DNA of 64,000 bases. Origin: Pedobacter lusitanus (GTDB lineage Bacteria > Bacteroidota > Bacteroidia > Sphingobacteriales > Sphingobacteriaceae). The notes under the pieces were generated by a model. The model was not told the DNA's origin. It saw only the letters and a list, made by a program, of their open reading frames with translations, and did no database searches. The position numbers were made by a program, and so were the translations under genes. Shown here one piece after another: positions 7,422 through 14,757 of the stretch. Every line of letters starts with the position of its first letter. The stretch's first letter is position 1. The stretch spans positions 868,001 through 932,000 of the forward strand of contig NZ_CP157278.1 in the NCBI RefSeq assembly GCF_040026395.1. The letters run 5' to 3'.

Positions 7422-8081
7422 ATGAGCAGCAAAATTGAAATTATAGAAGGAGGCATCTTTGAAGAAGTTGCCCCTTCTGTTTTCGAGGCAGATATGCTGT
7501 CTGCGGAAATATGCGAAGACATTCTTTCGGAATTCAGCGGCATACAACCCTGGAAACAAGCTAAAATAGCCGTTTCCCAGAAAACCGAATCCGGGATAAA
7601 CGACATTATAGGCATTATTGACATTACCCAGCGCAATTCTCAGCGCATGCGTTTCAGGGAATTAGATATGCTGACTAAACCTAAGACCAGCGAATGTTTA
7701 AACCGCATTCAGCGCCAGGTAAGCCGCTTTGCGAGCCAGGAATTTGGTCTGGACTTCAATGAATTCGGCGGTGAAGAAATTGTGCGATATCCTGTAGGAG
7801 GTGTATTTACGCCACATACAGATACGCATAAAGGTAATTCTCAGCGCGCATTTACAGTCATCATCTATCTTAATGACAACTTTAGTGACGGTGAAACCAG
7901 TTTTCCGGATTTAGACTATAAATGCAGTCCAAAAACCGGCCGTGTGCTCCTTTTTCTGTCAACAGAATTACACAGCGGATTACCGGTAGCTGCCGGAGAG
8001 AAAAACATCATTGTCTTCTGGGGTTTCTTCCCGGGCAGTATGGATAAAGACAGAATAAGTAACTTTTTCAAAGCAGATTAA
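7422..8081 (+). CDS. 2-oxoglutarate/Fe(II)-dependent oxygenase (prolyl-4-hydroxylase-like)
   Basis: The 219-residue protein has the double-stranded beta-helix dioxygenase signature: iron ligands His132 and Asp134 in FTPHTDTH, distal His184 in STELHSGLPV, and Lys194 ten residues later for the 2-oxoglutarate carboxylate. RYPVGGVFTPHTD and GETSFPDL are classic prolyl-4-hydroxylase-like strands. The chemistry is oxidative decarboxylation of 2-oxoglutarate coupled to hydroxylation (or related oxidation) of a substrate. The gene lies between a small Gly-Gly peptide gene and an unknown 347-residue protein gene, with gaps of 5 and 11 bases. The peptide is therefore the most likely substrate, which is inference. 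Confidence 0.85.
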   Translation: MSSKIEIIEGGIFEEVAPSVFEADMLSAEICEDILSEFSGIQPWKQAKIAVSQKTESGINDIIGIIDITQRNSQRMRFRELDMLTKPKTSECLNRIQRQVSRFASQEFGLDFNEFGGEEIVRYPVGGVFTPHTDTHKGNSQRAFTVIIYLNDNFSDGETSFPDLDYKCSPKTGRVLLFLSTELHSGLPVAAGEKNIIVFWGFFPGSMDKDRISNFFKAD

Positions 8082-8092
8082 TTACATTCCAG

Positions 8093-9136
8093 ATGATCAC
8101 TCCGGCTCAAACTATTTCTTCAACTGCACCTGCGGCCATACAGATTCTCGAGGCCATGGAAAAACCATTATCCCTATGGCTGGGACAGACAGAATTTAAT
8201 AACTGGTTAGCACAGGTTGACAATCTGCCCAGCTGCAGTGCTTTATTCCTGGAAATCTCCACGAATTCCCTCAGACCGGGATGCGACGTAATTACCAGCG
8301 TCAGAGCCTCCGATGGTACACTCACAGAGCTCTTGATCAATCCTATTACTGAAACCTCTGCTGCGTGGCAGAAAACGGGCGCTATGCTTACAAGATGGCA
8401 GCAGCAGTTGCAGGGGCAATCCGGATATCTGCGTACACATTGCTTTAGCATGTGGCTGGAATTTGACATTCAGCAGCAGCAGCACAAGGCGGGAGATCCT
8501 GCTGTATTTATTGCATTAACCCCACAAGCCAGAATCACAGAACTGGCCGGAGATCTGATTGATTATCCTGATTTGCAATATGCCCTGCAACGCAGCAAAA
8601 GCCTGCTGGAAAAAGTTGCAGGAACAGATACCTTAGTATTAGGCCATATTGGCTATATGGCTTCCCGGCAAAAAGAAGAAAACAAAATATTACCCTTACG
8701 CAGCTGCTGGCGTTGTAATGATCTTTCACATTTTTATCAGTTACTGGAACTGGCAGCTATACCATTCGAGCTTTCGGTGGTGAATAAAGAACTTCAATGG
8801 CTGGAAAACCTCTCTGTATATGTGAATTCCATGATGCTTGATCTGGACAGTGATACAGCTTTTCTATCAGATTTCTCCCTGGAACTGAACGTCTATAAAC
8901 CCTATGCGCCCCCGGCAGCAGAAAGGGAAAATGAGCTTTTCCGGATAATTGCAGACGCTGGTTTTATGAAAATAGCACAACAGCAGAAACTGCTGCACTT
9001 CAGTAATACCTACTATTTAAAGAATGACCAGGGATTTATATCTTCCCTGCATCATATCAAACTGAAATTTTCCAATTCAAAAATACAGGAAGTCAAGTGT
9101 TACTGGCAGGCTTCTGCAAAACCCCGCTCATGGTAA
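8093..9136 (+). CDS. unknown 347-residue protein, third gene of peptide/oxygenase operon
   Basis: I do not recognise a catalytic family. The protein is soluble, has no signal peptide, and is built from alternating strands and helices. Notable stretches are SALFLEIS (about 50-57), SMWLEFDI followed by PAVFIALTP (about 120-150), a Cys pair in SCWRCND (about 203-209), and SDFSLELNVYKPY (about 263-275). The repeated xLExxx strand pattern suggests a duplicated domain. It starts 11 bases after the oxygenase stop and ends four bases before the convergent GNAT gene. Position suggests a recognition, scaffold or second modification function for the small peptide. Confidence 0.7.
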   Translation: MITPAQTISSTAPAAIQILEAMEKPLSLWLGQTEFNNWLAQVDNLPSCSALFLEISTNSLRPGCDVITSVRASDGTLTELLINPITETSAAWQKTGAMLTRWQQQLQGQSGYLRTHCFSMWLEFDIQQQQHKAGDPAVFIALTPQARITELAGDLIDYPDLQYALQRSKSLLEKVAGTDTLVLGHIGYMASRQKEENKILPLRSCWRCNDLSHFYQLLELAAIPFELSVVNKELQWLENLSVYVNSMMLDLDSDTAFLSDFSLELNVYKPYAPPAAERENELFRIIADAGFMKIAQQQKLLHFSNTYYLKNDQGFISSLHHIKLKFSNSKIQEVKCYWQASAKPRSW

Positions 9137-9140
9137 AACA

Positions 9141-9593
9141 CTATACCTCAACCCCATAAATCCGGGATTCCTCTTCCCATGGATGATAACCCTGACCGAT
9201 ATAGCTAAACCCATATTTTTCATAATAGCCAACATGATCAGTACACAGATACATATGCCGGAATCCCGCTTTTTTGGTATCCTGTTTTGCTTTTTCAAGC
9301 AACAGCGATCCATAGGCATGCCCTCTGTATTTTTCATCTACATAAACTGCGCAAACCCATGGATACAAGTCCATTCTGCTAATAAAATCGTTAGGCACCA
9401 ATCCTGCACAACCTATGATTTCCCCACCGTTTTCAAGCAGGTACCATTGCGGCAGATCACCACCTGCATTTATACTGTGATTCACACAGTCTTCATAGAT
9501 TACCGGCGGTACCTCTTCCCAGATTTCCTGCAGATAAGCTATTGCCCTGTCCTTATATTCCGGGGTTTCCCGCACTGATATGACCTTTACCAT
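9141..9593 (-). CDS. GNAT family N-acetyltransferase
   Basis: The 150-residue protein shows the GNAT core: strand GGEIIGCAGLVPND, then VCAVYVDEKYRGHAYGSLLLEKA, where R-G-H-A-Y-G is the acetyl-CoA pyrophosphate loop (Q/RxxGxG/A variant), and the late strand YLCTDHVGYYEKYGFSYIGQG with the usual YEKxGF motif. It transfers an acetyl group to an unknown amine acceptor in the cytoplasm. It converges with the peptide/oxygenase operon and diverges from the phosphoesterase gene across a 59-bp spacer, so it probably has its own short promoter there. Confidence 0.9.
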   Translation of the reverse strand: MVKVISVRETPEYKDRAIAYLQEIWEEVPPVIYEDCVNHSINAGGDLPQWYLLENGGEIIGCAGLVPNDFISRMDLYPWVCAVYVDEKYRGHAYGSLLLEKAKQDTKKAGFRHMYLCTDHVGYYEKYGFSYIGQGYHPWEEESRIYGVEV

Positions 9594-9652
9594 AGTCTGA
9601 CAAATATATTAAATTTAAGAAACCGGATTCACCTAAACATAAAAACACCAAG

Positions 9653-11200
9653 ATGAATGACTTCATGCCCCAGATCAAACATATTGTACATGTGATGCTC
9701 GAAAACCGATCATTTGATAACCTGCTTGGCTGGTTATACGAGGAGGAAGAGAAAAAGAATATCATCACTGTTATTGATACCAATAATCCGCAGCAATTTA
9801 ACGGACTTCAAACTGACTTCTACAATCTGGACAAAAACAATGTCAAACAATTTGTAATTAAAGGAACTGAGAATAACTTCCGGATTCCGGCATTCGATCC
9901 GCATGAACCATTTGAACATGTCCGGACACAATGTTATACTTCATTAACTCCCGGAGTACCCTATCCTACCAATATCCCCGAAATGGGTGGTTTTTATGTA
10001 GATTATGACAACTGGCCAAACACGCCTGAGGATATCATGAAAACCTACACTCCTGATGAATTAAGCATGATTAACGGTCTGGCTAAAAATTTTGCAGTCT
10101 GTGATCAGTGGTTTGCTTCCATTCCATCACAAACAAATTGCAACAGAGCATTCGCTGCCACTGGAAATTCTATTGGAAAAGATAATTACTCCAGTAAAGA
10201 AGGTGCCTGGGTGGATAATCATTTTGATTTGCTTGACCCGGTAAAGTTAAAGGTTGATTTTACAGAACAAACACACTGGAATATCTTAAGTAATGCGGGT
10301 TTCAATACCACAGACGACTGGATGATCTATCACAGCAAATTATGGTACCTGAGCGATTACTGTTATACCCGGGATTTGTTCACACAAATTCAGAGTGATG
10401 AATTCAGTAATCATTTTGATGACATATCCACCTTTTATAAGCGTGCAGCAGCTGGAACTTTACCTTCCTATTCATTTCTGGAACCCAGATGGACAACCAT
10501 GTACGGAGACTTCGGTATTCATGGAAATGATTATCATCCACCAGGCAATGTAGGGCCGGGCGAAGAATTTTTAAGTGAACTTTATCAGGCTGTCACGCAG
10601 GGTCCGGCATGGAACGAGACCCTGTTTATTATCACTTTTGATGAGCATGGCGGCACCTATGATCATTTCCCTATCGCTACCGGTGCAACTCCCCCATGGC
10701 AGGACGGTAATCCTCCATGCCCTGAGAATTTAGAACTGGGCTTTAACTTTGATACGTTTGGGGTACGTGTACCAGCTATTTTTGTCTCTCCCTATATTCA
10801 GCCTAATACTGTATTCCGGCAGGAACCCACAGCTGTACCTTTTGATCATACCTCTGTTATAGCGACTATTTTAAAGTGGAAAGGAATAGATCCGGTAACC
10901 TGTGGTTTAGGTGCCAGAGTTGCCAATGCGCCTACATTTGAAGCCGTACTGAATGCTGAAGAACCCCGTAATCAGGTGCCGGTAATCCAGCCAAGCCCTG
11001 AAATACCCGCTCCTGCTGATGAAGAGCCGAATGACCTGCAAAAATCGGTTGCAGCCAGAGCCATATTACATACCATCAGGAGAAACCAGACAGACGAGCA
11101 GGAAGGAATAAATTTATACAGACAACATGTTCATGCAGCAAAAACATTAACAGCACTGAAAGATGGTTTTCATGAAGTGATGAAGCAGCTGCACGGATAG
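9653..11200 (+). CDS. phospholipase C-like phosphoesterase (PF04185 type)
   Basis: The 515-residue protein begins with the hallmark metal-binding sequence HIVHVMLENRSFDNLLGW (Glu17, Asn18) of bacterial non-haemolytic phospholipase C/acid phosphatase proteins. It continues with NCNRAFAATG (nucleophile Thr/Ser region), a central SFLEPRW segment, FITFDEHGGTYDH with Asp/His metal ligands, and GVRVPAIFVSPY near the end of the domain. The C-terminal about 80 residues are Pro/Glu-rich then helical. No signal peptide is visible, which is unusual because many relatives are Tat-exported. The substrate could be phospholipid or another phosphodiester. Nothing follows it in an operon. Confidence 0.85.
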   Translation: MNDFMPQIKHIVHVMLENRSFDNLLGWLYEEEEKKNIITVIDTNNPQQFNGLQTDFYNLDKNNVKQFVIKGTENNFRIPAFDPHEPFEHVRTQCYTSLTPGVPYPTNIPEMGGFYVDYDNWPNTPEDIMKTYTPDELSMINGLAKNFAVCDQWFASIPSQTNCNRAFAATGNSIGKDNYSSKEGAWVDNHFDLLDPVKLKVDFTEQTHWNILSNAGFNTTDDWMIYHSKLWYLSDYCYTRDLFTQIQSDEFSNHFDDISTFYKRAAAGTLPSYSFLEPRWTTMYGDFGIHGNDYHPPGNVGPGEEFLSELYQAVTQGPAWNETLFIITFDEHGGTYDHFPIATGATPPWQDGNPPCPENLELGFNFDTFGVRVPAIFVSPYIQPNTVFRQEPTAVPFDHTSVIATILKWKGIDPVTCGLGARVANAPTFEAVLNAEEPRNQVPVIQPSPEIPAPADEEPNDLQKSVAARAILHTIRRNQTDEQEGINLYRQHVHAAKTLTALKDGFHEVMKQLHG

Positions 11201-11212
11201 CAGTTTATCAGA

Positions 11213-11833
11213 CTATTTTTGTACCAGTCTCTTCAGCTGACCCAAATCCTCCTTTAATCCACTGATCACTTCTGTGAGCAGCCGTACATTGTTATCGTCC
11301 TGGTTTAGCAGCCAGGACCATTCCTGATCCGGTAGTTTGAACTGTTTTTTGAACATCAATGGGATTTTGTTGCTTTGGATAGTGAGCACACAGGCATAAA
11401 AATACAGGCATTCAATAATCCCTACCAATGTTCTCAGGTAATACAATTTCAATTTTTTATAACTCTTGGATCGCTTGTAGAGCAGAACGAAGGGCCTGAA
11501 CCGTTGTGACTGTATAACTATAGTTCCGTTCTCCAGGTCTTCGGTCTCTTCAATACCAAATCTTAAGATCAGTTCCATTTTGAGGTCAATCAATTTAAGC
11601 TGGGCACTCCGGCAATTCTGAACAAATGGATCATCTATTTTTTTAAAGAACTCATCTTCATCTATAGATTTTTCCCAGGCATCATTAAAATCTTTAGCAT
11701 AGGCCTTCATTGACCTTTTAAATGTCAGATAGTACACATATTCGTAAAGATCAGAATGCATATAGGTTGTTAATACGCCCAACCCTCTGATACAAAGATT
11801 CTGATCAAAAGGATCTTCCCTGGAAACTTTCAT
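11213..11833 (-). CDS. hypothetical helical protein (206 aa)
   Basis: The protein is not recognised. It is mostly alpha-helical and charged, with a moderately hydrophobic segment TLVGIIECLYFYACVLTI around residues 148-165 and a C-terminal coiled-coil-like stretch (VISGLKEDLGQLKRLV). It has no signal peptide. It converges with the phosphoesterase gene and ends 12 bases from it. It lies 25 bases downstream of the start side of the UPF0173 hydrolase region on the same strand, so it could be the second gene of that transcript. Codon use resembles its neighbours. Confidence 0.7.
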   Translation of the reverse strand: MKVSREDPFDQNLCIRGLGVLTTYMHSDLYEYVYYLTFKRSMKAYAKDFNDAWEKSIDEDEFFKKIDDPFVQNCRSAQLKLIDLKMELILRFGIEETEDLENGTIVIQSQRFRPFVLLYKRSKSYKKLKLYYLRTLVGIIECLYFYACVLTIQSNKIPLMFKKQFKLPDQEWSWLLNQDDNNVRLLTEVISGLKEDLGQLKRLVQK

Positions 11834-11858
11834 AAAAATTAATTCTAATATGGTCAGC

Positions 11859-12545
11859 TTAACGCTGGATATCGATACTTTCTCCTATTGCTGGCAGATA
11901 AAGCGTCAGATCAGATTTTTCAAATTCCTTAACAGCATCATCCTTATCAATTTTAATCAGTCCAAACGTATCATAATGAACACCGATAACCTGATCTACT
12001 TTAACAAACTGTGCAGCTTCGATAGCATCTTCAACACCCATAGTCAATACATCGCCTATTGGAAAAACAGCAAAGTCTAGATCTATCCATCTTGGTATCA
12101 AAGTCATATCCAGAGTGAGACCGGTATCGCCGCTGTAATAAAAATTACCATCAACAGTCTCGAGCACAAAACCGCAGGCTACTCCTGCATAACTTCCATC
12201 AGAAAAACTGCTTGAATGTTGTCCGATAACAGATTTCACTGTTCCAAAATCGAAAGTGGCTTTACCTCCAGGATTAATAGGATGCACTTTTTTAAGCCCT
12301 TGTTTCTTAAAATATTCATACAGCTCCCAGATTCCCAGAACCATCGCACCTGTCCGGTTTGCGATAGTTACCACATCGAGCATATGATCAAAATGACCAT
12401 GAGAGACAAAAATGTAATCAGCCTTAATCTCATCAATATTAATAGCGCTGGCTAATTCGTTTCCGGAGATAAACGGGTCAAAAAGGATATGTTTACCTGC
12501 TGCGATTACTGAGAAACATGCATGACCGTAATATGTAACTTTCAT
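11859..12545 (-). CDS. UPF0173 metal-dependent hydrolase (metallo-beta-lactamase fold)
   Basis: The 228-residue protein matches the UPF0173/YtkL family: start MKVTYYGHACFSV, the dinuclear metal motif HGHFDH (His49, His51, Asp53, His54), then Asp in YYSGDTGLTLDM and a late His in GVHYDTFG. Length is as expected for a single metallo-beta-lactamase-fold domain. The fold hydrolyses esters, phosphodiesters or lactams, and the natural substrate of this subfamily is not firmly known. It is cytoplasmic, with no signal peptide. The helical 206-residue gene lies downstream on the same strand; the 12546-12723 region upstream is AT-rich without a clear gene. Confidence 0.9.
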   Translation of the reverse strand: MKVTYYGHACFSVIAAGKHILFDPFISGNELASAINIDEIKADYIFVSHGHFDHMLDVVTIANRTGAMVLGIWELYEYFKKQGLKKVHPINPGGKATFDFGTVKSVIGQHSSSFSDGSYAGVACGFVLETVDGNFYYSGDTGLTLDMTLIPRWIDLDFAVFPIGDVLTMGVEDAIEAAQFVKVDQVIGVHYDTFGLIKIDKDDAVKEFEKSDLTLYLPAIGESIDIQR

Positions 12546-12723
12546 TGGAATATTTGCTTTTTAAAGGTGACCACATTATTATTTACTACCTGGTTTCTCT
12601 TGATTGCTGCTGTACATAACGGTTTTATTTACCGTGTTTTTTAATAATTTTTCTTAAACAGCTATAAGATGAACCGAGTCTGTTAATTTACAAAATCATT
12701 TTAAAGAATGTTATTTAACTTTC

Positions 12724-12754
12724 AAAAAAAGCCCCAGCCAAAATCAGCTAGGGT
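12724..12754 (-). terminator. intrinsic terminator for the ohr locus
   Basis: Read leftwards, CCCTAGC pairs with GCTGGGG (one G-U) and is followed by seven T residues (A-run 12724-12730 on the plus strand). A second exact 10-bp hairpin, CCATGACCTG/CAGGTCATGG at 12770-12795, lies between it and the ohr stop codon. Confidence 0.7.
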
Positions 12755-12808
12755 CACCAGAAGATAAAACCATGACCTGAATCCACAGGTCATGGCTGTA
12801 ATTGATTG

Positions 12809-13237
12809 TCAAAGCAGGCTAATCACGACATCAATATTGCCTCTTGTAGCTTTGGAATACGGACAGGTTTGATGTGCAGCTTCGGTCAGTGCAAGGGCAA
12901 CTTCAGTTTCCAGTCCGGGCAGACTCACCTGAAGACGGGCCTGCAGGAAATAACCATCGCCAGCTGTACCCAGGTCAATTTCTGTATCAATAGCAGCAGC
13001 AGCCGGAAGAGTAATCTTCATTTTAGCTGCAGCCAGTTTCATCGCTCCGATAAAACAAGCTGATCAGCCGGCAGCTAACAATTGCTCAGGATTAGTTCCT
13101 GCACCTGTTGTTCCGGGCGATGAAAGTTTAACGGACAGACGGCCATCAGAACTCAGAGATTCGCCATCTCTGCCACCGGTAGTGTGGGTCTTACCTGTAT
13201 AAAGTACTTTTTCGATTGGGGTGATGTGATCAGACAT
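12809..13237 (-). pseudogene. ohr: organic hydroperoxide resistance protein, interrupted by an in-frame TGA
   Basis: From the ATG at 13237 the frame reads as a complete Ohr of 142 codons: MSDHITPIEKVLYTGKTHTT, GGRDGESLSSDGRLSVKLSS, NPEQLLAAG, then TGA at codon 58 (13066-13064), and without any frame change SACFIGAMKLAAAK through HQTCPYSKATRGNIDVVI. The two redox cysteines fall at codons 61 and 125, as in characterised Ohr proteins. Ohr is a thiol peroxidase that reduces organic hydroperoxides. The stop sits three codons before the catalytic cysteine. Relatives have Tyr or possibly Trp here; TGG to TGA would be one base. The lesion may be recent, as everything else is intact, or a sequencing error. 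A short downstream product from Met65 would lack Cys61. Confidence 0.85.
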
Positions 13238-13276
13238 TTTGATTCATTTAATTGGTGAATATTCGTTTTGTTATTT

Positions 13277-14557
13277 TTAATCAGCTGATTTACGTAAAGA
13301 CTTAAATGCTGCACGGATTTCCTCTGCAAAAAGCTGCGGTTCTTCCCAGGCAGCGAAGTGACCGCCTTTGTTTACTTCATTGAAATAAATCAGCTTTTTA
13401 TAGCTGCGCTCTGCCCAGCTTTTAGGAGCCTGATAGATTTCTCCGGGAAAAACTGTAATTGCTGCAGGGATAGTGACATTGACAGCATTGAAATTATTAG
13501 CATTATTCTCCCAGTAAAGCTGCGCAGAAGAAACTGCAGTATTGGTTAACCAGTAAAGAGAGATATCATCCAGTATTTCATCTCTGGTCAATGATTTCTC
13601 GGCATCTCCCCCGCTATAGGTCCATTCGTTAAATTTGTCATAAAAGAAAGCCGCAAGGCCAACAGGGGAATCAGACAACCCATAACCTAAAGTCTGCGGA
13701 CGGGTAACCATCATGGCAGCATAACCTCCGCCTTTGGTGTATAAGTGATTCAGGGATTTAAATGCAGCCTGTTCTTTGGCAGAGAGTCCGGCTGGTGGCT
13801 GCTCTCCATTTTTTAGTGCTTTAGCCACATCTGCCGGAACTGTTGCCGGCATGTTCACATGAATTCCCAGCAATCCCTGAGGTTTTTGCAGTGCCATTTT
13901 ATCTGCCACTACTGAACCCCAGTCTCCTCCCTGGGAAACGTAATATTTATAACCTAAACGTTTCATCAGTACATCCCAGGCTTTTGCAATATGGTCTGCA
14001 TCCCATCCTGTACCCTGTGGTCTTCCTGAAAAACCATAACCCGGCATGGATGGCAGGACAAGATCAAAAGCATCTTCAGCTTTACCTCCGTAAGCTGTAG
14101 GGTCGGTAAGCGGGCCTGCGATTTTCAGCAGTTCAAAAATTGAACCCGGCCAGCCATGAGTTACAATAAGCGGCATGGCGTGGGGATGTTTAGAACGGAT
14201 GTGTACAAACTGGATATCCAATCCGTCAATAGTGGTGATAAACTGAGGCAGTGCATTCAGTTTTGCTTCAGCTTTGCGCCAGTCATAGTCTGTGCCCCAG
14301 TAAGCTGCAAGTTTTTTGATTTTCTCCAGCTTTACGCCCTGAGACTGATCTGTAACAGTTTCCTGTCCCGGCCACCTGGTTGCTGCTACACGCTGACGCA
14401 GATCAGCTACGGCTGTTTCAGGCACATTAATGTGAAAGTGACGGATCGAATCTGCAGATCCGGCTGCCGGAGCAGTCTGTGCAAAGGTCGGGGCTGCAAG
14501 TAGCAGGGTCGCTGCGGTAATCAGGGTACCGGCAAAGATGTTTTTATTCATTTTCAT
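13277..14557 (-). CDS. exported epoxide hydrolase (alpha/beta-hydrolase, EHN domain)
   Basis: The 426-residue protein has a signal peptide ending TFAQ-T (about residue 28), the epoxide-hydrolase N-terminal domain (HFHINVPETAVADLRQRVAATRWP), oxyanion motif HGWPGS, nucleophile Asp in GGDWGS (about residue 212), the acid residue region FPGEIYQAP and the catalytic His in GGHFAAWEEP. It should open epoxides to diols in the periplasm. I chose the ATG at 14557, which gives a normal signal peptide; the frame continues to a TTG at 14596. It lies 39 bp upstream of the broken ohr gene on the same strand, so the two were probably a stress- or detoxification-related transcript. Confidence 0.88.
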   Translation of the reverse strand: MKMNKNIFAGTLITAATLLLAAPTFAQTAPAAGSADSIRHFHINVPETAVADLRQRVAATRWPGQETVTDQSQGVKLEKIKKLAAYWGTDYDWRKAEAKLNALPQFITTIDGLDIQFVHIRSKHPHAMPLIVTHGWPGSIFELLKIAGPLTDPTAYGGKAEDAFDLVLPSMPGYGFSGRPQGTGWDADHIAKAWDVLMKRLGYKYYVSQGGDWGSVVADKMALQKPQGLLGIHVNMPATVPADVAKALKNGEQPPAGLSAKEQAAFKSLNHLYTKGGGYAAMMVTRPQTLGYGLSDSPVGLAAFFYDKFNEWTYSGGDAEKSLTRDEILDDISLYWLTNTAVSSAQLYWENNANNFNAVNVTIPAAITVFPGEIYQAPKSWAERSYKKLIYFNEVNKGGHFAAWEEPQLFAEEIRAAFKSLRKSAD

Positions 14558-14757
14558 GGGATAATTTTTTAGATTGTGTTTTAATTTCTTCTTCAAAAGT
14601 ATCCCTGATTCCCCCTCTCCAAATCAGTAAACAGGCTGTATAGACCGATTTGATCCTGAACCAGTCATTTACGGGTTTGAATTGTAAAAAATAGGTTATC
14701 AAGCTATTTCGAAACTAATATGTTTTAGTTTTAGATAAATTAACCCCTAACTCCATT

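Noticed and set aside
12809..13042. Short Ohr-like ORF as an independent gene
   Set aside because: It is only the downstream half of ohr beyond the TGA; it lacks the N-terminal half and the first catalytic cysteine.
13064..13066. TGA as a selenocysteine codon
   Set aside because: The residue position is not the redox cysteine of Ohr, which is intact three codons later, and no SECIS-like hairpin is evident right after it.
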